6,197 nt of DNA from Candidatus Nanopelagicaceae bacterium (GTDB taxonomy: Bacteria > Actinomycetota > Actinomycetes > Nanopelagicales > Nanopelagicaceae), in contig JALQWD010000055.1 of assembly GCA_023260175.1 (NCBI GenBank), positions 1 to 6,197 of the forward strand, written 5' to 3'. The notes below the pieces were generated by a model that saw only the letters and a program-made list of their open reading frames with translations, had not been told where the DNA came from and made no database searches. Shown in pieces: positions 1 through 5,602 of this stretch; within the stretch, counting starts at the first letter, position 1; every line of letters starts with the position of its first letter. The translations under genes were made by a program, and so were the position numbers.

Positions 1-20
1 TCAGAACTTGGGATTTCCGA

Positions 21-824
21 TTAGTTTGCTACATCACGACGCTTAAATAGCGTCGCAGTAATCAAGCCAGCGCCTAGTAAAAATAAGCCAACCCTTAGAA
101 GTGCTTGAGAATATGTTGGAACATTCTCAATGCCAATTGGAGAGCCGCCTGTGGCGACGACCGATAGCAAATTGCCTGGCATCCAATTAGCTGCTGGCTT
201 CCAAGCGATCGAAATAATGCTCTCAACTACAAGTAAATATGCAGTTCCGATGGAGATAGAGCTAATTGGTGATCTAAAAATCAAACCAAGCAACATTCCA
301 ATTGTGCCGTAGCCAATAGTTGAAATGAGTACGTTGGCGAAGGAATGTCCGAAGGCGCTATAGCCATCGCTAGTAAACCAATTATCAGTTACCACTTTTG
401 CTTTTCCAGAGAGCGCAAAAGCTAAACCAATAGCGGTTGCTGCGCTAACAATTACAGTGATTAATGCAAATATCGCCATTGAAATGTATTTACTGAACAA
501 CAATCGTAAACGTCTTGGTTGGCGCACTAATAAATTACGCAAAGTGCCATAGGTATATTCCTGCGCAGTCTGTGCCGCAAATACGGAGAGCGCAACTAAA
601 CCAAGTAGACCGTTAGCGCTGTTAAATCCGATGGTAAAACCATCTGCTAATTGGAGCATTTCACGGGTAATTCGATTACCGCGGTCCGCATTGCCAGTTT
701 CAGCATCAATCAATAGAAATAGGAGCGAAGTAACTAATCCAGTTACAAAAATTACCGAACCCATTGTTCCGAAGAAGAAAGTTGGTCTGCGAAGTTTGCG
801 CCATTCAGCTAGAAATATTCTCAT
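21..824 (-). CDS. ABC-2 type transporter permease
   Basis: This 267-aa integral membrane protein is the likely membrane half of an ABC exporter whose ATPase is encoded just upstream. The hydropathy pattern suggests six helices, at roughly residues 17-39, 70-86, 112-138, 162-184, 189-207 and 240-259. A cytoplasmic N-terminus (LAEWRKLRRP) precedes helix 1. After helix 2 comes the segment EYTYGTLRNLLVRQPRR (residues 89-105), the E...GTLR...L..P.R motif typical of ABC-2/BcrB-like permeases. The protein ends in a basic KRRD tail. The ATG is set by an ATGA overlap with the ATPase stop and by an AGGAGGTG Shine-Dalgarno site 4 bases upstream. Family membership is clear from motif, topology and neighbour. 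The substrate cannot be read from sequence; related pairs export peptides, antibiotics or lipids, or serve in self-resistance. Confidence 0.88.
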   Translation of the reverse strand: MRIFLAEWRKLRRPTFFFGTMGSVIFVTGLVTSLLFLLIDAETGNADRGNRITREMLQLADGFTIGFNSANGLLGLVALSVFAAQTAQEYTYGTLRNLLVRQPRRLRLLFSKYISMAIFALITVIVSAATAIGLAFALSGKAKVVTDNWFTSDGYSAFGHSFANVLISTIGYGTIGMLLGLIFRSPISSISIGTAYLLVVESIISIAWKPAANWMPGNLLSVVATGGSPIGIENVPTYSQALLRVGLFLLGAGLITATLFKRRDVAN

Positions 825-1729
825 TCTGCACCTCCTGTTAGTTCAAAGAAGGTTTCTTCGAGTGATGGCCTAACGGGAGTTAATTGCGCTAAGACAATTC
901 CACTTTCAAATGCCAACTTATTAATGGTGACTGCAAAAGACTCTTCGGCATCCACTCTCACGTGATCGCTTTCAATTACTGCCTGGTGGCCAGTCTTATT
1001 AATTAATTCCGCTAAATAAGGTAATGAATTTAGTGAAGAAGGTTTTGCAACAATTGTTGGTTTATTCCGATGCAGCAAATCACCAATCGGGCCAGAAAAA
1101 ATAACTTCACCTTTCCTGAGCATTACTAAGTACTTTGAAATCATCTCTAGCTCTGAAAGTAAATGAGATGATACGAAAACAGTGACGCCTTCGCTTGCTA
1201 ATTTCTCAAGAAGATCGCGTACTTCTTGAATTCCTGCTGGATCTAATCCATTGGTAGGTTCATCAAGAATAAGTAACTTTGGATTAGGTAATAAAGCTGC
1301 GGCTATTCCTAGGCGTTGTTTCATTCCCAATGAATAAGTTTTGTATTTATCTTTTCCGCGATCACCGAGCCCAACTAATTCGAGAAGCTCTTGGCATCTT
1401 GAGTAAGGAATACCGCCAAGCTTTGCCAAAACTTTTAGGTTTTCAATTCCGGAGAGTGCTGGATAAAAGGCAGGTCCTTCGATCATTGCACCGACTTCTT
1501 GTAGGTATTTGGCAGGATGAGCAATTGAGTTGCCAATAATGGATCCGCTGCCGGCCGTTGGTTTGATAAGTCCTAGCAGCATGCGAATCGTTGTGGTTTT
1601 GCCGGAACCATTTGGCCCAACAAATCCGCAGATTGTTCCGAGTGGAACTTCAAAGGAAGCATCGTTTACCGCGAGGACATCGCCATATCGTTTGCTGAGA
1701 TTGCTTACTGAGATAGCAGGCGTATTCAT
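821..1729 (-). CDS. ABC transporter ATP-binding protein (BcrA/CcmA-like exporter class)
   Basis: This 302-aa ATPase should power the ABC-2 permease encoded directly downstream. Visible motifs in order are Walker A GPNGSGKTT (residues 38-46), the Q-loop region at AMIEGPAFYP (81-90), the signature YSLGMKQRLGIA (132-143), Walker B LLILDEPT (152-159), the D-loop GLDP (161-164) and the switch histidine H189 in VSSHL. As in many BcrA-type exporter ATPases, the Q-loop has Glu rather than Gln (IEGPAFY). A C-terminal domain of about 80 residues follows the ABC core and ends in the SLEETFFELTG segment common in this class. The length is normal. The gene overlaps the permease by 4 bases (ATGA), so the two are surely one operon. 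It is divergent from metZ across 37 bases. Its ATG sits 6 bases after a TAAGGT hexamer that could be a leaderless -10 box, a weak SD, or both. The substrate is unknown. Confidence 0.93.
   Translation of the reverse strand: MNTPAISVSNLSKRYGDVLAVNDASFEVPLGTICGFVGPNGSGKTTTIRMLLGLIKPTAGSGSIIGNSIAHPAKYLQEVGAMIEGPAFYPALSGIENLKVLAKLGGIPYSRCQELLELVGLGDRGKDKYKTYSLGMKQRLGIAAALLPNPKLLILDEPTNGLDPAGIQEVRDLLEKLASEGVTVFVSSHLLSELEMISKYLVMLRKGEVIFSGPIGDLLHRNKPTIVAKPSSLNSLPYLAELINKTGHQAVIESDHVRVDAEESFAVTINKLAFESGIVLAQLTPVRPSLEETFFELTGGAE
829..836 (-). promoter_or_regulatory. Shine-Dalgarno site of the ABC permease
   Basis: The minus strand reads AGGAGGTG ending 4 bases before the permease ATG. It lies inside the last codons of the ATPase gene, next to the ATGA overlap. 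It is a near-perfect anti-16S match and shows that this organism uses classical SD initiation for an internal operon gene, in contrast to the SD-less first genes of most other units in the window. Confidence 0.85.
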
Positions 1730-1735
1730 GGAACT

Positions 1736-1741
1736 ACCTTA
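1736..1741 (-). promoter_or_regulatory. Candidate -10 box of the ABC operon (leaderless geometry)
   Basis: The minus strand reads TAAGGT, followed by exactly 6 bases (AGTTCC) and then the ATPase ATG. A TAnnnT at this distance places transcription initiation at or next to the start codon. The AAGGT part also resembles a weak Shine-Dalgarno site at usable spacing, so this gene is the least certain of the leaderless set. No good -35 hexamer is visible. Confidence 0.5.
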
Positions 1742-1754
1742 CCTAGCGAGAGAT

Positions 1755-1760
1755 TAGAAT
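1755..1760 (+). promoter_or_regulatory. Candidate -10 box of metZ (leaderless geometry)
   Basis: TAGAAT is followed by exactly 6 bases (TGCCCA) and then the metZ ATG. Five of six positions match the TATAAT consensus. No Shine-Dalgarno sequence precedes the ATG. The expected transcription start is the A of the ATG. There is no clear -35; any -35 would have to lie around 1732-1737, inside the opposing promoter of the ABC operon. Confidence 0.65.
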
Positions 1761-1766
1761 TGCCCA

Positions 1767-2993
1767 ATGAGCAAAAAACCTTGGGGTTATCAGCCGATTA
1801 ATAATCGTCCCGAACCAGATTGGGAATTGAATCCGCAGACCGATTCAGTGCGTGCCGGCCTTGCTCGATCAGGTTTTGGTGAAACTTCCGAAGCTCTCTA
1901 TCTAACAAGTGGTTTTACCTATTCGACCGCAGAAGAGGCCGAGACCGCCTTTAAAGATGAGCTGGATCATTATTTATATGGACGTTTTGCCAACCCAACT
2001 ATTTCAATGTTCGAAAATCGTTTGGCAACCCTAGAAGGTGCAGAACGCTGTATTGCTACCGGTAGCGGAATGTCAGCAATGTTCGCTGCAGTTGCGTGTT
2101 TAGTTGAACAAGGTGATCGCGTTGTTGCTAGCGCATCCATGTTCTCTTCCTGTCACGTTGTTCTTACAGAATTCTTACCTAAGTGGGGCGTGACCACAGA
2201 TTTAGTTAAAGGAAATGACCGCGCTGCTTGGGAAGCCGCACTTTCTAAACCAGCTAAAGCAGTCTTTATTGAAACTCCAAGTAATCCACTCATGGATATT
2301 GTGGATATCAAAATGGTTTCAGAACTTGCACATAAAGTTGGCGCTACAGTTATTGTCGATAACGTAATGGCATCTCCTGTTTATCAAAAGCCAATTGAAT
2401 TAGGCGCTGACGTAGTTATGTATTCGACTACAAAACATATTGATGGCCAAGGACGTGTTTTGGGTGGCGCGGTTCTAGGAAGTGAAAAATATATTCTCGA
2501 ACAGTTCCAGCCATTCATTCGTCATACCGGCCCTGCACTATCTCCATTTAATGCTTGGGTAATGGTCAAGTCTCTTGAAACTATGTTCATGCGCGTTGAG
2601 AGAATGAATCAGAACGCACAGGCAGTTGCTGAGGCACTTGAGAAGAGCTCAAAAATTAAAACTGTTCGGTACCCAGGTTTGAAATCTCATCCGCAGCATG
2701 ATCTTGCGATGAAGCAGATGAACGGTGCCGGTGGCACCACTATCGGTATCGAATTCAATGGCAATAAAGAAGCGGCATTTAAGTTTATGAATGCGCTGCG
2801 AGTGATCGATATTTCCAACAATTTAGGCGATTCCAAGTCATTAATCACCCACCCAGCTTCAACTACACATCGCCGATTAGCGCCTGAAGTTCAAGCAGAG
2901 ATGGGTATTACTGAGAGCACGCTTCGTCTCTCTGTTGGATTAGAACATGCAGATGATCTAATTAGAGATATCGAGCAGGCTTTAGCTAAGTAG
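1767..2993 (+). CDS. metZ: O-succinylhomoserine (or O-acetylhomoserine) sulfhydrylase
   Basis: This 408-aa PLP enzyme of the Cys/Met-metabolism family forms homocysteine from an O-acylated homoserine and sulfide in the cytoplasm, so it joins inorganic sulfur to methionine synthesis. Visible hallmarks are YGRFANPT (residues 71-78; the YxRxxNPT phosphate-binding motif of the partner subunit), TGSGMSA (98-104), ETPSNP (169-174), the cofactor aspartate D198 in VDNV, and the PLP lysine K223 in YSTTKHIDGQGR. The HIDGQGRVLGGA stretch and the length of about 400 residues favour MetZ over cystathionine gamma-synthase or MetY. The last part, SLITHPASTTHR, holds the substrate carboxylate-binding arginine region. 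The acyl donor cannot be decided from sequence. The start is supported by the TAGAAT-N6-ATG arrangement and by homology beginning near the N-terminus. Its 3' end overlaps ctaB by 12 bases on the opposite strand. No riboswitch fits in the 37 bases upstream. Confidence 0.93.
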   Translation: MSKKPWGYQPINNRPEPDWELNPQTDSVRAGLARSGFGETSEALYLTSGFTYSTAEEAETAFKDELDHYLYGRFANPTISMFENRLATLEGAERCIATGSGMSAMFAAVACLVEQGDRVVASASMFSSCHVVLTEFLPKWGVTTDLVKGNDRAAWEAALSKPAKAVFIETPSNPLMDIVDIKMVSELAHKVGATVIVDNVMASPVYQKPIELGADVVMYSTTKHIDGQGRVLGGAVLGSEKYILEQFQPFIRHTGPALSPFNAWVMVKSLETMFMRVERMNQNAQAVAEALEKSSKIKTVRYPGLKSHPQHDLAMKQMNGAGGTTIGIEFNGNKEAAFKFMNALRVIDISNNLGDSKSLITHPASTTHRRLAPEVQAEMGITESTLRLSVGLEHADDLIRDIEQALAK

Positions 2994-3839
2994 TTGCCCT
3001 ACTACTAACAAGATCGAAAAGAGAGTTAAGTAAAGAATCGAGAAGTGAAAGATTCTTCCGGCAACTCTTTCGTATTCGGACTCGCCTTTTCTTAATTTAA
3101 ATACTTGTTCAGCAAAAACTACAGCAAGTACCGCTGTCATTGCATAGGACCATGTAGGTAAGTCAGCACTAAAGATGGTGAGCAATGAACAGACAATCAT
3201 CATAATGGTGTGGAACCACATCTCCGCATAAACACGTTTGCGTGAGGCCACCACAGGCAACATCGGAATGTTTGCCGCTGCATAATCGTCGTGATATTTA
3301 ATTGCAATTGCCCAGAAATGTGGCGGAGTCCAGAAGAAGACCACCATAAAGAACCAGAGCGCAGTAAATGAAAGTGAATTTGTTACCGCTGCCCAACCAA
3401 TAAATACTGGCAAGCAACCTGCGATTCCACCCCAAACAATATTCTGATTGGTATTTGGTTTTAGCGCTACGGTATAAATAGAGACATAAAATAAAATTGC
3501 TAGCGATGTTAATAAAGTTGCAAGTGGCGTTGTAAAGATCCAAAAAATCAAAAGACTTGCAACCATTAAAAATGATGCAAAACGTGATGCTTGCTTCTTG
3601 GTAAGAATTCCAGATGCAATCGGACGGTGCTTGGTGCGCGACATCAATTTATCTATATCTGCTTCAATAACCATGTTGAAAGCATTAGCTGCACCTGCTG
3701 CCAGCGTTCCGCCAATTAACGAGGCGATCGACGGCATCAATGGCGGCCAACCTTTGGCAGCTAGAAATAAAGCTGGCACAGTTGTGATGATGAGCAGTTC
3801 TACAACTCTGAGCTTCATCAAATCTATGTATGCGCGCAC
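2982..3839 (-). CDS. ctaB: Protoheme IX farnesyltransferase (heme O synthase)
   Basis: This 285-aa UbiA-superfamily membrane enzyme attaches a farnesyl group to protoheme IX to give heme O, the precursor of heme A for aa3-type cytochrome c oxidase. The first polyprenyl-diphosphate/Mg site is NMVIEADIDKLMSRTKHRPI (residues 55-74), with N55, D61 and D63. Further landmarks are QNIVWGGIAGCLPVFIGWAAVT (starting Q132), TPPHFWAIAIKYHDDY (171-186) and the NIPMLPVV motif (190-197). About nine hydrophobic helices are apparent. At the first-Asp position of NxxxDxxxD there is Glu (E59), an uncommon but conservative change. The start codon is GTG: it sits 6 bases after TAATCT, and the N-terminal YIDLMKLRVVELL aligns with the usual CtaB beginning. 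No SD is present. The gene converges on metZ with a 12-base overlap and diverges from the Asp-rich protein. A caa3/aa3 oxidase should be encoded elsewhere. Confidence 0.94.
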   Translation of the reverse strand: MRAYIDLMKLRVVELLIITTVPALFLAAKGWPPLMPSIASLIGGTLAAGAANAFNMVIEADIDKLMSRTKHRPIASGILTKKQASRFASFLMVASLLIFWIFTTPLATLLTSLAILFYVSIYTVALKPNTNQNIVWGGIAGCLPVFIGWAAVTNSLSFTALWFFMVVFFWTPPHFWAIAIKYHDDYAAANIPMLPVVASRKRVYAEMWFHTIMMIVCSLLTIFSADLPTWSYAMTAVLAVVFAEQVFKLRKGESEYERVAGRIFHFSILYLTLFSILLVVGQLLS

Positions 3840-3845
3840 AAGGCA

Positions 3846-3851
3846 AGATTA
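3846..3851 (-). promoter_or_regulatory. Candidate -10 box of ctaB (leaderless geometry)
   Basis: The minus strand reads TAATCT, then 6 bases (TGCCTT), then the GTG start of ctaB. There is no Shine-Dalgarno match within reach of the GTG, so initiation on a leaderless transcript is the simplest reading. It also argues for the GTG over the internal ATG at codon 8. The -35 region is not recognisable. Confidence 0.62.
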
Positions 3852-3899
3852 CTAAGCAAAATTCACTGCTCCTCCCAGCCTTTTCCCAGTGATGAGCCT

Positions 3900-3905
3900 T
3901 ACCTT
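3900..3905 (+). promoter_or_regulatory. Candidate -10 box of the Asp-rich membrane protein gene (leaderless geometry)
   Basis: TACCTT is followed by 6 bases (TTCTTT) and the ATG at 3912. It is a weaker match to TATAAT than the metZ box but keeps the T, A and final T and has identical spacing. No Shine-Dalgarno sequence precedes the ATG; the upstream tract is pyrimidine-rich. Confidence 0.55.
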
Positions 3906-3911
3906 TTCTTT

Positions 3912-4415
3912 ATGAGCGAAAAACCAGAGTGGTTCAAAATCACCGAAGAAGATGAAAAGCCTATTGAGAAGAGTTCAAAAAAGGGCTTATTAACAGTTTT
4001 TTCAGTCGCACTACCTCTAGTAATCGCTGGCGCAGTTGCGGTTAATGCAAATGATGAAAAGCAGAGTGGCTCAGCGCCAACAGAAGAGATCGTCACAACT
4101 GCTTCCACTATGGTTTCTGATCAAAGTGCAGGATTGGTACAAACGGCTGCTGTTGTCGGCAATACTCCGGTAGCAAAGTCAGTTGGAGTTCCTCTGCCTA
4201 CCGCTCCAAATGGTGGCGAAAAAGATGGACATGACGGTTTGCGTCCAGATCATGACGACGATGATGATTTTGAAGGTTTCCGTCCAGATCATGACGACGA
4301 AGATGATGAAGATGATGACGATGATGATGATCATGAGAAACGTAAACGCCACCATGAAGGTCGCGGAACTGCACCAACAATTCCCCAACCAGGAACTACA
4401 ACAACAAAGAATTAA
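3912..4415 (+). CDS. Single-pass membrane protein with Asp/His-rich repeat tail, function unknown
   Basis: I do not recognise this 167-aa protein. It has a charged N-terminal segment (residues 1-24, ending EKSSKKG), one hydrophobic helix (about 25-44), a Ser/Thr/Val-rich linker (about 48-100), and an Asp-rich region (106-141) with 19 Asp, 3 Glu and 4 His in 36 residues. A basic cluster HEKRKRHHEGR (141-151) and a Pro/Thr-rich C-terminus (TIPQPGTTTTKN) follow. Lysines before the helix predict N-inside topology, which puts the acidic tail outside the membrane. The tail contains two 13-residue units, GLRPDHDDDDDFE (109-121) and GFRPDHDDEDDED (122-134). Such a tail could bind Ca2+ or transition metals or act as a charged spacer; this is inference from composition only. 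Normal codon mix in the first 100 residues, lack of stops and a -10/ATG arrangement matching its neighbours support a real gene. It ends in a 4-base convergent overlap with dacB. Confidence 0.8.
   Translation: MSEKPEWFKITEEDEKPIEKSSKKGLLTVFSVALPLVIAGAVAVNANDEKQSGSAPTEEIVTTASTMVSDQSAGLVQTAAVVGNTPVAKSVGVPLPTAPNGGEKDGHDGLRPDHDDDDDFEGFRPDHDDEDDEDDDDDDDHEKRKRHHEGRGTAPTIPQPGTTTTKN
4236..4310 (+). repeat. 39-base tandem repeat (two units) plus GAT/GAC run
   Basis: A 20-base block, cgtccagatcatgacgacga, occurs identically at 4242-4261 and 4281-4300. The flanking ggttt at 4236 and 4275 extends the match, giving a 39-base period, a multiple of three. The second unit runs into a stretch of mostly GAT and GAC codons up to about 4332. 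The repeat encodes the 13-residue G(L/F)RPDHDD units of the Asp-rich protein. Unit gain or loss would keep the reading frame. Confidence 0.9.
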
Positions 4416-5602
4416 TTAGCAACAGCTTCGGGAGATGGCGACGGAGTAACTTCCGGCGCCTCTGTCTGCACCACAACTTGAATTGGTGCCGCAATCTTTC
4501 CCAGTAATTTATCTATTGTTGCTCGCGCAGCCGATTCAGCGTAATAACCTCTTGCTACGCGATCTGCAATTATCGCAAAGGCATATTTGCGCTCTCCCGA
4601 ATCTACAAATCCTGCCAAGCTAACGACTCCGTTAAGCGAGCCAGTCTTAGCGTGCACTAAACCAACAGCCTGCGGAGCGCTCTTAATGAATCTATTTTGT
4701 AGCGTTCCAGAAATTCCACCTACAGGTAGGCCATTTAATGCACTCACAAATTTCGGATCATTATTCATCTTGATGAGAACTTGAGCTAATGTAGAGACGG
4801 TAGTTCGATTTTGGTGCGATAAACCACTGCCATCTACTGCATTAACCGCGCCGTTTGATATTTCATAGCGTGCTAGAACTTCGTTGTACACAAAGTTGAT
4901 TCCTTCAGCTTTATATCCATAACCAGCAGCTGCCGCGGCGCTCTTGGCCAGGTAATCAGCAACCCAATTATCACTAAACAGTAAGGTGTACTTAAGAATT
5001 TTGGATAATTCTGGCGAAGTTGCGCTATAAATCTGTTCGGTTATGTGTTCGGAGCTTTCTTCCGGCTTAATCGCTACCCACGTAATTCGGTACCCATTTC
5101 TCTGAAAATAAGTACTCATGTTGGTTTTTGTTCGATATGTCAATCCGGCATATCTAATTTTCAAGGTCCTACTTGTAGCGACTTTACGAATTTGATTTAC
5201 CAAATTATCGCTCCAAATAAATTTGAGATTCTTTGCCAACTTCAGACTTGGTGTAATCGATGGATCATTATTGCCAACTATCTGGAAAGTATTTGCAATA
5301 TCTGTCTTATAGATGCTGGTATTAAAAGTGCTTTCTGCAGGTAGATATTCGAGGATCGAAAAGGCGCTCAAAAGCTTTAACGTTGAAGCTGGTTTACGTA
5401 ATCCATTTGGGTCGCGACTATAAATAGTTTGACCAGTTGCCATATCAACTAGAACCATTGCGGGATTGCCTAAAGTCTTTGCATTGGTTAACTCGGCAAA
5501 GACGCTAGGGATCTGCTCCATTTTTAAAACTGCAGCAGAATTAGTTGCAGGAAGAACTAATAGTGCAACTGCAGCAAATGTGGCGAGGAATTTAAAGCGC
5601 AT
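4412..5602 (-). CDS. dacB: D-alanyl-D-alanine carboxypeptidase/endopeptidase, PBP4 (peptidase S13) family
   Basis: This 396-aa penicillin-binding protein acts outside the membrane, trimming the terminal D-Ala of peptidoglycan stem peptides and possibly cutting cross-links. A signal peptide (MRFKF, then a hydrophobic stretch to about residue 22) directs export. Catalytic motifs are SxxK at S73-T-L-K76 (in RKPASTLKLLSA), SxN at S210-D-N212 (FSDNWVADYLAKS), the S13 hallmark DGSGLS (257-262) and KTG at 319-321 (HAKTGSL). The SxN to KTG distance is about that of E. coli PBP4, but the SxxK to SxN segment is roughly 100 residues shorter, so the inserted accessory domains are reduced. A Pro/Ser/Thr-rich tail (TPSPSPEAVAN) follows the catalytic domain. 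The ATG shares its A with the TAA stop of the upstream membrane-protein gene and has no SD, which implies coupled re-initiation. The 3' end overlaps the Asp-rich gene by 4 bases. Confidence 0.92.
   Translation of the reverse strand: MRFKFLATFAAVALLVLPATNSAAVLKMEQIPSVFAELTNAKTLGNPAMVLVDMATGQTIYSRDPNGLRKPASTLKLLSAFSILEYLPAESTFNTSIYKTDIANTFQIVGNNDPSITPSLKLAKNLKFIWSDNLVNQIRKVATSRTLKIRYAGLTYRTKTNMSTYFQRNGYRITWVAIKPEESSEHITEQIYSATSPELSKILKYTLLFSDNWVADYLAKSAAAAAGYGYKAEGINFVYNEVLARYEISNGAVNAVDGSGLSHQNRTTVSTLAQVLIKMNNDPKFVSALNGLPVGGISGTLQNRFIKSAPQAVGLVHAKTGSLNGVVSLAGFVDSGERKYAFAIIADRVARGYYAESAARATIDKLLGKIAAPIQVVVQTEAPEVTPSPSPEAVAN

Noticed and set aside
1..24. Possible 3' end of a plus-strand gene (reads SELGISD then TAG at 22-24), which would overlap the permease stop by 4 bases.
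   Set aside because: It would fit the tail-to-tail overlaps seen elsewhere, but seven codons at the window edge carry no recognisable similarity. The upstream sequence is needed to decide.
2724..2738. Perfect hairpin GGTGCC-GGT-GGCACC on the plus strand.
   Set aside because: It is inside metZ, encodes a Gly/Ala-rich stretch (GAGGT) and has no following T-run, so it is not a terminator.
3298..3543. Alternative minus-strand frame of 81 codons inside ctaB.
   Set aside because: ctaB carries all family motifs across this stretch. The alternative frame has no SD and no recognisable pattern.
3861..3878. Minus-strand GGGAGGAG followed by a tiny GTG-AAT-TTT-GCT-TAG frame upstream of ctaB, resembling a leader peptide.
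   Set aside because: SD-to-GTG spacing is only about 3 bases, the frame has four codons, and it lies upstream of the likely leaderless start of ctaB, so it would not be transcribed with it.
4179..4419. Long overlapping frames on both strands through the Asp-rich region, including Met- and His-rich translations.
   Set aside because: The GAT/GAC repeat has no stop codons in several frames, so these are shadows. Only the 3912-4415 frame has a sensible start, helix and upstream signal.
5520..5590. Repeated ctgcag/gcagca words near the dacB 5' end.
   Set aside because: They are explained by alanine-rich codons of the signal peptide; there is no consistent repeat unit or symmetry.
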